From: Eulemur rufifrons
Lineage: Eukaryota; Chordata; Mammalia; Primates; Lemuridae
Assembly (NCBI RefSeq): GCF_041146395.1
Contig: NC_090983.1
Location: forward strand, 62,131,501-62,195,500
Direction of reading: 5' to 3'
DNA length: 64,000 nt
Each line of letters begins with the position of its first letter. Position 1 is the first letter of the stretch. Below, piece by piece: positions 1-12,035 of this stretch. A model generated the notes under the pieces. It was not told the DNA's origin and made no database searches. It worked only from the letters and a program-made list of their open reading frames with translations. The position numbers and the translations under genes are program-made.

Positions 1-778
1 TTCTATTTGAGGTCAGACCAGAATGCTTAGGTATTTAGGAAGGTGACTCACCCCTGCCTCTGGCATCCATATCTCCTTTTTAGAACTCATAATAAATCTA
101 TTATTTATTTATCCAAACAAATTTACAAAAATAAATTCAATGAAACCAATGTTCTGCCAAGATTCTCTGTAAACGAATGGGCTCCATGTTCAAAATTTAA
201 AAATCGAGCATATTACTGGAAGCTTTAGGGACTTCACAATGAGCTTTATAATATCCAAGTCTCTGAGAAGTCCTGCTGTAAAGTACACTATCTATATATG
301 TTCAATATACATTTGTTGCATTTTAATTCCTATCATAATTCATCAGTTCTAACATATCATCTATTATGACATATCTTTAATTTATTACTAGATTTTTCTA
401 GGAAAAACACTATATTAAATATATACCCACAATCATTAACCACCATATTATTTAATTATTTCTAGACTTAAATAGCACTTTTTTCTTCAGTAGAAATATC
501 AAAGTTTTAGTCTACCTTCGCATTCTGACATAAAGATGCTTTTGAATCACTCAGGGTGGGGGAGTGTAAGGTTTTTTCCTGCAACATCATGTCCTTTTAT
601 CATGTTCAATTTTGATGTACCTTTCCAAAGACTGATTTTTGAGAGGGTCATTTTGGGTATTTTCTTTCTAACAAGCTCAATTCTGCAAGCTTTGGTGAAT
701 GCTTGTTATTTTAATCTTGCATAAAGAACCAGAAAAAAAAATACAGATCACTATAGACGTCATACTTTTTCCTTAAAT
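1..778. other. unassigned AT-rich DNA
   Basis: AT-rich non-coding sequence. The short open frames have no recognisable domain and no splice-site context. No repeat family was recognised. Confidence 0.6.
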
Positions 779-967
779 AACTGGTTATCAAATTTTAGCA
801 TGGATCAGATACACCTGGAGGCCTTGTCAAACTACAGAGTGATGGGCTTCATCATTAGAGTTTCTAATTCAGAAAGTCTGCGATGGATCTCACGACTGCG
901 TATTTCTGTCAAGTTCCCAGGTGATGCTAATGCTGTGTTTTAGGGACCACACTTTGAGAACCACTGC
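779..967 (+). mobile_element. MER5A (hAT-Charlie non-autonomous DNA transposon)
   Basis: Near full-length copy of about 189 bp. It starts with a decayed 'tggttatcaaattttagc' and contains 'cacctggaggccttgt', 'gagtttctaattcag' and 'aagttcccaggtgatgct'. It closes with 'ctttgagaaccactg', the hAT-type terminal repeat of this family. Several CpG-derived changes mark it as old. It codes for nothing; MER5A was mobilised in trans by a Charlie transposase. MER5B is a possible alternative subfamily. Confidence 0.88.
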
Positions 968-2559
968 CTTACATCTTCTCTAAATGATTTGTTCAACCAC
1001 TGTCTTAGATCGTCTCCAAATGATTTTGTTCAAGCATCTGAAAGTGGCTAGCTGTACTATCAGGAATAATAACCATGTCATAGCACTTTCTGCTAAGCTT
1101 ATTTTCAGCTGATCAGACAAATTAATGGTCCATAGAACCCATTAACAATGTATGGATTAGTTGTAACTAGAAATCTTTTGTATGAATATTTGAGAAAAAT
1201 TTTACTGTGCAAAAGTCTTACATTCACTTTTCCTGCAGGCATATTTAAATATTTGGAAAAGAAATTACAGACATTCTTAAGGGACTTGTGTTTTAAAATG
1301 ATAAAAGGTGGCAAGGAGGCAGAAGCATTAATAAATGGCATCAAGTGAAGCACCTCATTTCAGGACTGGTACTTTGGAATTAAATATCTTTAATAGCTTT
1401 AGAATTGGTGGTTAAATTTGGGGGCATATTTGAGACAATATTTCTCTATTTCTTATTTGGTTAAATTTGAAGTTTATTTTTTTCTTCATTGAATGTCTTC
1501 ATTGAATCACTGAAAGTCATCTCCTGAAAGTCAAACTTCGAAAGATGAAACTTTATTATCTGATTGATATTCCTTTGTGATGCACAGAATAGATCATGAT
1601 TTCTTTTAGCTTTGAGAATTCCATTATCTACTTTATAGAAATTTGGCAATCTCTACTCTCTTTAATTGCATTGCCTAGTACGTGACCAGCAAATATTTTG
1701 GATATGTCTCAATGAGAAAATGAAACACATTTTTATCTGTAAGTATCTTGAATCTTGAAGTTCTGAAAATCTCTTTGTTGTTTTTTCACAGCAAAAATAT
1801 AGAAATACAGTCTTTTTGTCCAGGGATGGGTGTTTAAATCCATAACTGTATTTCATGTTATTTTTGTTTCATAACTTAATTATAATGAAAACTTTAAAAG
1901 GACATTTTAAGTGACTTTTAAGAATATGAATATTAATGTAAACTTCATGTGATTTTACCAACGCTAATAGCTCAGATTAGGTGGCAATCTCTTCTGATTT
2001 CTTTTATGCACATCTGACACTGTATATAGCCACAGGAATGGCAACAACACTCTCATCTGTCAAGAGAATGGCTGAAAAGATGTAAGAACATGTGTATGCA
2101 TGTATCAGAAATACAGAAAATATGGTATTTAAAAAAAAGAAATAGTGAACAAATTGATGTAAGTCATTCTTAAAATTTCATTAATTGTTAAGTGTTTGTG
2201 TACTCTGTTGCTTTTTTGCTTTGTCTTTACAGAACAGAGATTACAGTTTTGCCTGTTGCCAGAACTGTTCAGTGGAGAGCTTCTGCATGGGTGTAAAGTA
2301 CTTTCATATCTTTACCTAATCTGAGTTTAAAATTATCCATGGAAATTTGTTTTAGGAAATAAAAATGATAGTAAAACAATTCAGAGCCTAGGTAACATGT
2401 CATATTACATACACAATGTAATGGATTTATAATCAAGTTCTATACAGACAAATAAATGATATAAAGGTTATACCTACATTAAAAGGACAATAAAAAACTT
2501 TAGAATCATTGCATAGAAGATACAATAAATTGAACAAAGAGATATAAATAAACTTGAAG
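968..2559. other. unassigned AT-rich DNA
   Basis: No gene or clear repeat seen. Open frames around 1105-1353 lie on both strands over the same bases and show no domain. A decayed duplicate of the MER5-type ending lies at about 970-1030. Confidence 0.55.
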
Positions 2560-2715
2560 CTTAGTAACAGAAGGAACTGTGGAGATCATCTGGTCTAAAC
2601 TATTCTACAAAAAAGAAATGTCAGATCCTGAGAGATTACCTAATTTTTCCAAAAGATGGTTAAGTGGTCATGGATCATAAAGATCATACAATGGTGACAA
2701 GATAGAACTAGAACA
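2560..2715. mobile_element. possible ancient SINE/LINE core fragment (MIR or L3 type)
   Basis: The segment resembles the 'agatcatctagtccaa' start and the later 'ggttaag...actagaac' core of ancient mammalian SINE/CR1-type repeats, but is heavily mutated. Family and strand are uncertain. Confidence 0.35.
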
Positions 2716-3167
2716 AAAGACTTTTCTACTAAACTTTCTAAACTAATGTTTAATTAGTATGATATGGTAAGGCCAACATTTTCTTCTCATAGTTGACCAG
2801 AGATTCCAAATATTATATATTCTTTCCCCAAGGCCTTTTCTCTATAGCCCCTTTTTCTTCTGTTCTCTTCTGCATAATACCCCTTCCATGAATTATCTCC
2901 TTCTTTCCTCTTCACACTTCTTGTTCTTCAAGGAAGCGAGACAATTCCATGGGCAAGGTGTGGTAAGGTGGGAAGAGGTAATGCTTATGAAATGAGTGGG
3001 GAAGAAGATAGTGCTCTTGGGGAGTGAGACTGGGAGGGGAATCATGGGAATGTAATTTGATGATGCTGGACTGGTGTGTTCATGCTTCTCTGTAAAGAGT
3101 CAGAAGTCATCCAGTTCCACAAGGAGGTATCTCAAAAGACTTCGCACTTTCACATCTTATTCATCTC

Positions 3168-3168
3168 G

Positions 3169-3201
<33 letters not shown>
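3168..3201. repeat. (TG)n microsatellite
   Basis: Alternating TG run of about 34 bases with one early C interruption. It generates an artefactual open frame with a Val-Cys run. Confidence 0.95.
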
Positions 3202-3394
3202 AGGGGTGCTTTGTTTTTCCCTCGGCCTGCAATACCCTAAATTCTTTAGAGTTGTAAAAGAACCTGGGATCACACAGCGTGGCATGGAACATATAGCAGA
3301 GATCCTATAAATTACCTGTTGGTTGGTTGATTTATAATTTTATGTATCTATATTCTCAGATTTGGAGTGCAGGTTTATACTAATTGTGTTAAAG

Positions 3395-3505
3395 AAAAAA
3401 TGACTCCATTCATTATTTCACTTATTCAGCAAACATTGAGTGCTTCTTATGTGCCAGGCAGTACTGTGCTGGCCTCTGAAGCTGCAAAGATTTTACTGTC
3501 TCTAC
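3395..3505 (-). mobile_element. L2 LINE 3' end, first piece
   Basis: Antisense copy of the L2 3' terminus. It shows 'tcattatttcacttattcagc' -like start, then 'aacattgagtgcttc' and 'tatgtgccaggcag', matching the reverse of the family's ending in 'caataaatatttg'. The rest of the same L2 resumes at 3825 after an inserted MIR. Confidence 0.8.
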
Positions 3506-3506
3506 T

Positions 3507-3580
3507 ACATCCTCCACCACCACCACTGATGAAGATGTTGCTGCTGCTCCTGATGATAATAATAAGGATGAAGATGATGA
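3507..3580. repeat. mixed trinucleotide-rich tract
   Basis: Successive imperfect runs of CCA, GAT/GAA, CTG and GAT/AAT units lie between the L2 and MIR pieces. This looks like slippage growth at a repeat junction. Confidence 0.75.
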
Positions 3581-3824
3581 TTGCTAACATTTATTTAGTG
3601 CTTACTTTCTCAGGTATTGCACTAAGTGCTTTACTCACATAATCCTTAAATATAGGAAGTAGCTCCTATTATAATCTTCATTTCATAATTGAGGAAACTA
3701 AAGCATATTGTCCAGTGTCACTCTGCTAATAGCTGATGAAAATAGGGTTAGGTGACACATCTGGGTTTAAGTGAGTCATCTGGCGTCTGGATCTCAAGCA
3801 ATTGAGCTCTAGAGCACTTATGCT
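3581..3824 (-). mobile_element. MIR SINE, near full length
   Basis: Antisense MIR. It begins 'gctaacatttatttagtgc', passes through 'gcactaagtgctttac', 'atttcataattgaggaaac' and a decayed 'agctgatgaaa...', and ends in the tRNA-related head near 3824. It interrupts an L2 of the same orientation, so it inserted after that L2. Confidence 0.85.
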
Positions 3825-3890
3825 AGAAAGAGCACCTCTGCCCTCCGGGAGCTCACAATCTAGAGGAGAAGCAGGAAACATGATTGAATC
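3825..3890 (-). mobile_element. L2 LINE 3' end, second piece
   Basis: 'ctgccctccgggagctcac' and 'aatctagaggagaagcagg' continue the L2 3' region begun at 3395, antisense. This is the distal half of the L2 split by MIR. Confidence 0.78.
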
Positions 3891-5640
3891 TGGTAAGTGC
3901 CATTCGCAATTTGTAAATTAAGTTCAATGAACGCACAGAGCTGTCCCTGGAAAAGTTACAGAGGCATCACACAGCAGGAGAAGTTTGATGTCTCCCAGGA
4001 GTTCTTAGCATATTTTTCATTCATTCTCCTTGGTAGTCTGACAACCATTTCACAGAGAACATTTTCAAATGCATAAAATGAAATATAATATGTAGGGAAA
4101 TATAGTAATCTAAAAAATAAAAATAAAATTTTCATCTACAAATATATGTGTTTCTTCATTAATGCATTAAGTAACAAGATCTAGTGGTGGCTCTAATAAT
4201 TATCCTAACTCAAAGAAGTGAACAACCTAAATGTTTTTGAGATATCTGTAAAAATTGAAACCTGTTATAAAAATATCTGTGATTTCTGTTGGTGACGAAG
4301 TCGGAGGTTCTGTTAATGATACTAAGGTTCGCAGCCTACACTGAATTTTGAAAGATATGTTAAATTTCAGTTAAGGGATAGTAGAAGTAAAGATATAATT
4401 TTACTCCCATCCACACTCACAATACATTGAATTCTATTCATGGTCTATCTAAGGTCCATGGAACTCAAGTTAAGATTCCCTGGAATAACGAAGGGCCATT
4501 TATCATACGAACAAAGAAGGCATAACCTGCTCTGCTTATTTGGAAAATGCTATATCAAGAGTTATAGTGAGTTTACTTACAGTCAAAAGTCCTTCCCCAA
4601 AGCATAAGCAACAGATTATTATTTTCACACCATGGGCTGTAAGAATGGCCTGCTGAGAGGCACCATTAATTAAGACTCTGAATAGTAGGCAGATTTGCTT
4701 TCTAAAACTTTGGTTCCTCTTTCACTACGGCCAACTTAGAATTCACATGCTCTTTTCAGCACTATCCTGCAAATTTCAGTGTCTTAGTAGTTTTATTTTT
4801 AAGGCAAACGTTCGAGCCCCATGAAACATAGTTTCTACTTCAGTAGCATCTGCAATATGGGAAACAAGACACAATATGTGCTAATAAAAATAATTCCCAA
4901 TCACACTGGGACCAGCTTTCTGACCGCAGGCTGAGTGCAGGGATTGAATGAATGCCAATTTGGGACTTAGGAGACATCTTGGGAAGGCTGAGAGGAGATA
5001 AAACAGAGGAGCGGGGGTCCTTGGTCACTCCTTAATGGCAAGGTGGCCACTGGAATGTACTGGACATCACTGAACCTGAGTGTGCACATACTCACTTTCC
5101 ATCCTCCCCCTGCTGCCAGGTTTTGGTGTTTGCTGGGATGTTTCCCACAGCACACACAAAGGCTCCACGTAGTTCATTAAAGCTTCTCACCTCTTCCTTG
5201 CTCACCCTCATCTTTGGAGGTGTAAATTAGAGAGGCAGATGTACAATCTGGGAAGTTTTCCAGCTACGTATTTAGAACGTGAAATGTTCAGCACTGTGGG
5301 TGTTGAGCAGAGTTTTTCAGTCTGTCACACAGCCAGACTCGATGCCAAGGAAACCCCCCAAATGGCCCCTGAATGCTTAGTTCTAGAAGAAAATAGCAAC
5401 CCTCATCAGGACAGGCCATGGTTTGTATATTATTTTTATTGTATAATGAATGACTTTAGAACACAGTGGGAGAAAAAGAGGATTGTTATTGAAATCTGAG
5501 AAGCCCTGAATTATCTGGCTAAATTATATCTATCAGGAGAAGGATTTAAAGAGTTCCTTTATTGTACACCAAGGAAAACATTAGATACCAGAAGGCTGAA
5601 ATGGCATAAAGAGCATACTTACTTGTATTTGAAAAGTACT
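3891..5640. other. unassigned DNA
   Basis: No recognisable repeat or exon. Overlapping short minus-strand frames around 4840-5155 and a plus frame at 5239-5499 show no domain and no splice context. Confidence 0.55.
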
Positions 5641-5644
5641 TTCC

Positions 5645-5800
5645 AGTTTGAAAAGTGCTTTCATATATTTTTTCTCATATTCTTACAAAATCTTACACTG
5701 TGGATTTGAGGTTTCCACAGTTTCATAGAAAACCTGAAAACCAGACTCAGGTTAAATAGTTCAGCTAATGACATGAAGATATGTTATGGCAGAATTCTGT
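5645..5800 (-). mobile_element. MIR SINE fragment
   Basis: Antisense MIR core: 'aagtgctttcatatatttt' with 'ctcatattcttacaaaatc', a decayed 'gtttcatagaaaacctgaa', then 'aatagttcagctaatgac'. Highly diverged. Confidence 0.65.
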
Positions 5801-8378
5801 CTCAATGTCTTCATTCATGAAACTATTAAAAAACCACCATTTGTTAGGAGAACAAGAAGGAAAATAATATAGTACTCTGTGATCACCTAATTTTCTCCAC
5901 AATTTCCTAAATACCTAGTGTGGAAAGGAGTCATCTGAGAAACAAAAATAGTCAAATATGAATGGAGGTTAATGGCAGCCTCAGCAAGACCCTGGAGGGC
6001 TGGTAAAATTGCTCCTATGAGTGGTTTTAGTGCATAAAGATCTGTTTCCATCTCACACTTTTTCTGCATAATTCAGTTGCTCTCGTCTAAATTTATCTGG
6101 TTTTCTTTTACACTAAATTGTAAAGGGTCAGCCTCCATTGATGGGGAAAATGCTCTCTCTCTCTTTTTGTCTTTCAGGTGGGCAATTCTGGGATGAATTC
6201 TGCATTACTTTCCAGAGGCTCCCAATAGTATTGATGGCCAGTTGCCTATTGTGGTGACCATCTCAAAAAAGTACCCTTTTAATGACTTTCCTTTTTCATT
6301 TTTTTCTCACCTTTTCCTTTTTCTCCCTGGGGTCACTTCCAAAATAAACCAGGTGTATACAAGCTCGTGTTTAAACTCTGCTTTCTGTTTTTCTTTTTAC
6401 TTTTCTCTTCTTTTACCTCCTCATCAGTCAACTTGATCAAGCTCTGCTTTCTAGGAGAAGCCCAGGTTAAAACAAAGGGAACTATACTATAGTCTTTGGT
6501 TTTAAGTAACCTAAATTTCTCTATCGGCTCTATGTTCGAAAAGAATTCTCTTACTGTGTACTATAAACTCCAAACACTAATGGCTGAACCAAAACACCTA
6601 CGAAAGAAAGTGAATACCATATGCTTCCAACTTTGAAGGAAGCCAGAATCAATGGAGCCGGTTTCAACTGCTCATAATCCATACCACAAAGTTTCAAGAT
6701 CGTATTCGAGTGTTATGTTCTTTCCATTTCCCATAATTAGAGCTCTGAGTAGAAAAAAAAAAAAAAAAAAAAAATGGAAACACCTTCTGCCCTGCAACTT
6801 TTCCCAGCACAGATTCAGCCTTAAGGCAGATTCCCTTTCAATTTTTTAGGCCCCCAACTGAGGACTCTACTAATGTGCTCTATTCTATTTTTATCATAAA
6901 ATTCAGCTTGCCTTTCTTAGCATGATGCATTCCAAGTGAATGTAGTTGGAATTCCCAGTATCCTTCGACTTTTCTCAGGCAGCAGAACACATGCAGCATT
7001 GTTCCCGACAGCCGCATTACCACCGTTCTGCATTAGTCAAGAAGCAATGCCTTTTGCCTGCTCTGCTGACACGTTGTGTACTGGCTTTGGAACTGACGGC
7101 CACAGTGCTTCCTATGAACTGAACAATTCTGACTTACGTTAATTTACTAAGAAAAAGAAAAATTCCCAAACTCCTCATTCTGTATTTAAATAACTAGCAC
7201 TTAATTTATTTTTCTCCCAAATATAGAAATAAGTCATATGAGCACCTTGCATTATGATATTACTCACAAAAGTTTGGAGAGCTGGTCATTTAGCTGCTGT
7301 CTTCACTCATGTGCTCCAGAGGAAATCACTGGGGCAAAGTTTTGGTTTTAAACATGATCCTGATCTGTGGAAACAGCATAAAAGATTTGGCTGTTGTATT
7401 TTTTTTGTCCACTGTTATAATGATGCTTTATTTAAATTTTTTTAACTCAGCATCAAGACATTTCATTTTAATGCCACAGTTGGACTCAGGAACAAAAATA
7501 AACATCTGACAAGAATGGTGTGCTACTGCAAAGTCACAGTATTTCACACCTTTTAAAAATCAGGTGAGAATTAAATAATTATTTTTAGGTGATGGTAGTA
7601 TGTCAGAAGTAAACAAAACCACTCCTCATCTTATTTTTTAAACATGTGGAATGACAAGTTTTGTGGGTTACATTTAGGTCAAGTATAATCATAAATACTA
7701 TTTCCCTTTAAACAAAAATGTTTTTGAAAAAACTTTTGCTATTTTTGAAAGCAACCACTAGATGGTATGCAAATACTCTTTCTTCAATTCTGGCTCTACT
7801 GTTTTTAGATTTTTAGCATATGAGATGTAACTTGTGTGTGGATGTTCTGATTTGACATTATTCTTGTCTTTGCAATGAGGGATAGGAAGAAGGAATGTTG
7901 CTTACGTTAGGTATTTTTAATTAATTATCATCAGCTCTACAGGACCAGTTTTATTCCCCTACATATGATGATGATATGTTGACCTTTTAAATTCTAATTT
8001 TTTCATACTATTTCCCTAGTATACTCAAGAATCAATTTGTAAACAATCAGATTTAAAGACTGGATGCAATTAGCAAATGTACTTCATACTTAGGAGTTCT
8101 TTGGGCTTAAATAACTAAACATATTCTACATTAAAGATTTAAAAAAAATTACTTAGAGGTTTAGAAAATGACATAATTACAAAACATAAATACCACTTTT
8201 GGTCTGCACAAAGAAAAAATAAATGCTTTTTATATAAATTATCTAATATTTTAATGGCTAAAATAATTCCCAATTTAGCCTATCAAAATATGTCTTTCAA
8301 AATATGTGAAAATGCTCTGTCTAACTGAAATTTTAATTTATTTTCCCCTAACTCATGAATGAACTTAATGAGCCAAGT
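5801..8378. other. unassigned DNA with a poly-A run
   Basis: No gene or repeat family recognised. A short CT run lies near 6152. The block at 6936-7142 is less AT-rich than its surroundings and stays open for 68 codons, but shows no domain. A TE-free appearance does not prove single copy. Confidence 0.5.
6753..6774. repeat. (A)22 tract
   Basis: Uninterrupted run of 22 A. It could be the tail of a decayed retrocopy, but no body or target duplication was recognised upstream. Confidence 0.9.
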
Positions 8379-8766
8379 CTTAATCAATTTTTGTACTGCT
8401 ATAATAGAATACCAGAGACCGCGTAATTTACAATGAGCAGAAATGTATTTGGCTCACAATTACAGAGGATGGGGAGTGCAAGTCTGAAGGGCTGGCATCT
8501 GGTGAGGGCCTTCTTGCAAGGACATAACATGGCAGAAGGCATCACATAGGCAAGAGGGAGCATGGGAGAGAGGCCTGAACTCACTTTTATAACAAATCCA
8601 CTCTCATAATAGCAAACTCACTCCCTCAATAACGACACTAATTCATTCATGAGAGCAGAGCCCTCATGGCTTAATCATCTCTTAAAGGTGCTACCTCTCA
8701 ACATTGCTGTCTTTGGGATTAAATTTGCAACATATGAACTTTGGGGGACACATTTAAACCATGGCA
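8379..8766 (-). mobile_element. MLT1-type LTR (ERVL-MaLR), solo
   Basis: Antisense solo LTR. It starts near 'gtactgctataatagaat', runs through 'atttggctcacaattacag', 'tctggtgagggccttc' and 'catgagagcagagccctca', and closes with 'tttgggggacacatttaaa' then 'ccatggca'. The internal order matches the MLT1 LTR read backwards. Length is about 390 bp and no internal MaLR sequence is attached, which suggests LTR-LTR recombination. Confidence 0.85.
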
Positions 8767-8816
8767 AGCTACTATTTCCCATGAGGTAATGCCATCCATC
8801 ATTGCACAGTAGTTTC

Positions 8817-9169
8817 CCTTTATCCATGGGGAGTATGTTCCAAGACCCCCAGAGGGAACTTGAAAGCATGGATAGTACTAAATCTTATATATTCCATATT
8901 TGCTTAATCTGATAACTGAGATGGCTAATAAGTGACTAACAGGTTGGTGGTATATACAGTGTAGATATGCCGGACAAAGAGAGGATTCATGTCCTGGATC
9001 AGATGGAGTAGGATGGTGAGAAATTTCATCACACTACTCAAAATGGTGTGCGATCTAAAACTTATGTATTGTTTACTTCTAGAATTTTCCACTTATTATT
9101 TTCAGACCTCAGTTGACTGCAGGTAACTGAAAGGGTGAAGAACAAAACTGCAGATAAGGGGGGACTAGT
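8817..9169. mobile_element. Tigger-type non-autonomous DNA transposon (MER44-like)
   Basis: About 353 bp bounded by decayed inverted termini. The left end is 'cagtagtttccctttatcc' and the right end is 'cagataaggggggactagt'. Internal 'gttccaagacccccag' and 'gttgactgcaggtaactga' are characteristic of TcMar-Tigger MITEs. The exact subfamily (MER44 versus a Tigger7 relative) is uncertain. Confidence 0.75.
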
Positions 9170-9170
9170 A

Positions 9171-9206
9171 CATAGCAAATCTATCACCATAGCAAATCTA
9201 TGGTGA
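9171..9206. repeat. short direct repeat with embedded perfect hairpin
   Basis: A 14-mer 'catagcaaatctat' occurs at 9171-9184 and 9188-9201. Overlapping it is a 9-bp perfect inverted repeat (TCACCATAG / CTATGGTGA, loop of 5) at 9184-9206. It sits immediately after the Tigger element's right end. Confidence 0.85.
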
Positions 9207-9885
9207 ATCAAAGTCTTTCCAAAACTAGCTACCATCTGAAGTATCACTCAACTCTATTTCCCAGTATTAGATAGTACGTTCACCATCCCAGCTTCGTTAT
9301 TTCTGCTGTAAAGCAGGAACTGTTCTGGGAAGAAGTCACCTACCAGTGGTCCCAGTCCATGGCCTCCAGTTGGTAGCAGTGGTACTCCTGCCATTCTTCT
9401 GGATGGAAGATTAACAAAAGATCAACAGATTAGAGAGGAAAGTGAAGATAAGGTGGATGGCTGTAAGAATCCCTGACTCTCAAGTGTTTATACTTAAAAC
9501 TAACAATCTCCTTGAATATGCAGCAGTCCTGATCAAGGGACACTAAATCTAGAAGGAAATTTTGACAAGGTACAATATATTTGCACATACTGGCTAATAG
9601 CTGCAAAGGAAATTACAGAAACTGTTGAGTAGAGAAATTAAACATCACTTTGAATGAGTGATAAAATTAACAACAGAAAATGAGAAAAAGGTGGACATTA
9701 CCTGCCTCCAGATATTATGCCCTGATACAATACCACTTAAGTATTTGGGCCTCAGCTACCTAATCAATGAATTGAAGATGTGTCTTGTGAATTCAAGGAC
9801 ACATGATTCTATGCATGAATCATAGAGAGTGTTCAATAATTTCTCCTTTCAAAGTATTCTCCAATTTGTCTTTATACAACATTTC
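9207..9885. other. unassigned DNA
   Basis: No gene, exon or identifiable repeat. Confidence 0.55.
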
Positions 9886-9889
9886 TTAC

Positions 9890-10028
9890 CTTTTATCCCC
9901 TTGTTTTTTAGTTATACTTTCTTCAACTAAGTCACATTTGTTTCCTTTCCTTAACTAGATTGGCAGCTAGCATTTAGTGTTGTGTCCTACACAGAGTAGA
10001 TGCTGATATATATTTGTTGTTGCTATTG
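9890..10028 (+). mobile_element. possible L2 LINE 3' end
   Basis: 'gattggcagctagcattta' and 'cagagtagatgctgatata' followed by 'tttgttg' resemble the decayed L2 3' terminus. Divergence is high. Confidence 0.45.
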
Positions 10029-11367
10029 GTTTTGATTATCGTACAGACTGTTTCTTCTGACCAATTAGAGGAGAAAGGACTCTTCTAATTTATACTGTCT
10101 GTTGCTATAGATACCACATTTTCCTCTAGGTTTTCATTTCCTTATTTCTCTCTATACCAGCAGATTATTTTCATCATATCTCTTTTTAACTTGATTTAGC
10201 AAATTACACAAATAACAAGCAAAAAATGTAATAATTTAATATAAAACAATCTAAATTCAAAGCTTATAAATAATTACTTTTATAATAAAGTTTATTTTCC
10301 AAAACTAGTATTGTAAGATTACATTTTAAAGTAAAGCTCTTATCCAATTGTAGCTAAAGAAACAAATTAAGACTGTGTATGTGATGCAATGTAACTAAAT
10401 AGTTTAAAATTTCATCTGTTACATTAAAATTGTACTGATAAATTATGTTTATTGATTACATTGAGAAATATAGGGTAATTATGTATTTAAAACTAAAATT
10501 GTTTTCCAATTGGGTCTAAGAAATAATTAAGTTATTAAGATTGAGTGCATGATTCATTTTAATTACGCTTCCTCATAACTTCATCCTTTGCATTAAAATT
10601 CATTTGTTGAATTTCGATTTTTGATTCAGGGACCAACAAATAATATGGCTTTCATTTTTGTTAACTATATTTAGCATAGAGTTTATGCTCATTAGAGCAC
10701 ATTATAATTTGTCTATATTACGGCATGAAATGAGGAAAATGAATATTGACTCAATACAAATAAGGTGGATGAATCAGAGTCAATTTAATATTTTGAGTAA
10801 TTTTCACAATCATTGGCTAGTAGTTTAGCAATCTTTTTTATAGTTATTTAATTTTGTAGCTCAGATTAAAATATATTTAAGCTTTTGTTTTAGACAAATT
10901 TAGAGAACATACTGGGTAACAAATGTTTTATAAATAAACTATTTATTCTTTAATTTTAAAATCAAATCCTTGCAATAGAACCTTAATTCTTTGCATATAC
11001 AAAATCAAAGCACTCGCCTCATTTGGCTAAAAAAATGAGCAAAGAAATAAGCTTTATGACATTCTAATCTATAACACTTTTGTAGCTTGTTTCTAAATGC
11101 AAAGTAGTGTTGAATTCTTGAGATAAAAAGCATTGAATAACCAATAGAACAATTTTATTTTCTTTCTTTGATAATATTTAATGACACAATGAGGTAAGAG
11201 AACAATTCGGGAAATGATATAACATTATTCTTTGTCTAACTTATTTGTAAGTAATTTCAATACCTATCAAATAATGATTCAAAAGAAGTGAAACATATAT
11301 AAATAGTACAATCACCAAGACTGGAGAATAAAGGGAGTATTTTGTTCTAAAATCTCAGTCAATAATA
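10029..11367. other. very AT-rich unassigned DNA
   Basis: Strongly AT-rich, many TAAT/ATTA words, no repeat recognised. The block at about 10540-10800 has a complex, non-repetitive word composition. Confidence 0.55.
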
Positions 11368-11465
11368 TTAATAACCTCTATTTATCAAATTTTAATATAT
11401 GAACAGCACCTTATATACATTAATTTTCACCTTAATTGTATTAACTCTATTTGAAAAATATTTAA
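11368..11465 (-). mobile_element. MIR SINE, first piece
   Basis: Decayed antisense MIR 3' part: 'aataatattaataacctc', then 'gtattaactctatttgaaa'. The likely other half is at 11890. Confidence 0.5.
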
Positions 11466-11489
11466 TAAGAAAAATAGACCTGTATTACC

Positions 11490-11885
11490 TTGTTACAAGA
11501 AAACCTTTAGACAAATTAAATATATCAGAGTTCATTTGAACACAATATGATTTATGAATTGGACATCACTTAGAACAAGGAGAGGTTCAGAAAGCTCTAC
11601 CCAGCAATGTGGTCAGACAATATTTAGAGACAAAAAAAAGCAAGTGACATGCAGAAACAGCTTGATCGGGTACAGCTCAGCATTTGGCATAAATGATCAT
11701 GGTCTGATCAGTTGGCAACCTGTGATTGGTTGAAGCTCAGCTGCTGTGATTGGCTGATACTTAGCTACTTGTTACAAGAATATATTCTTAAATTAGGCTG
11801 TAGTTTGTTTACATATTAAGTTAGGTTGCATTTACATTGAGAGAATTCAATGTATGAGGGAGTTTTAGTCAAAATTTAATTTAAT
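11490..11885. mobile_element. LTR-like insert of uncertain family
   Basis: The interval separates two MIR halves. It carries repeated ATTGG/CCAAT-type words ('gtgattggttgaagctcag', 'gctgtgattggctgatac') and 'gtttacatattaagttagg', a composition typical of mammalian ERVL/ERV1 LTRs. I cannot name the family and the edges are approximate. Confidence 0.5.
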
Positions 11886-11889
11886 CTAA

Positions 11890-12035
11890 TAACCTCTACT
11901 TGACAGGTAAGAAAATAGAGACTTCCAGAGGGTAAGTAATGTGGCTAAGGTTATAAGGCAAGTACAGGTGGAATTAGAATTAGAATTCAAGAATAGGTCA
12001 GCCTAGGTTTAGAGTCTGCACTTTTAGACACAATA
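11890..12035 (-). mobile_element. MIR SINE, second piece
   Basis: Antisense MIR core and head: 'gacaggtaagaaaatagag', 'gggtaagtaatgtggctaa', then a decayed 'gaattcaagaataggtcag' and 'agagtctgcac'. It complements the piece at 11368-11465. Confidence 0.7.

Noticed and set aside
3074..3310. 78-codon frame with alternating Val-Cys
   Set aside because: Produced by the TG microsatellite at 3168-3201.
6753..6774. A22 run considered as the tail of a processed pseudogene
   Set aside because: No recognisable coding body upstream and no flanking duplication found.
9171..9206. Hairpin considered as a microRNA precursor
   Set aside because: The stem of 9 bp is far too short for a pre-miRNA.
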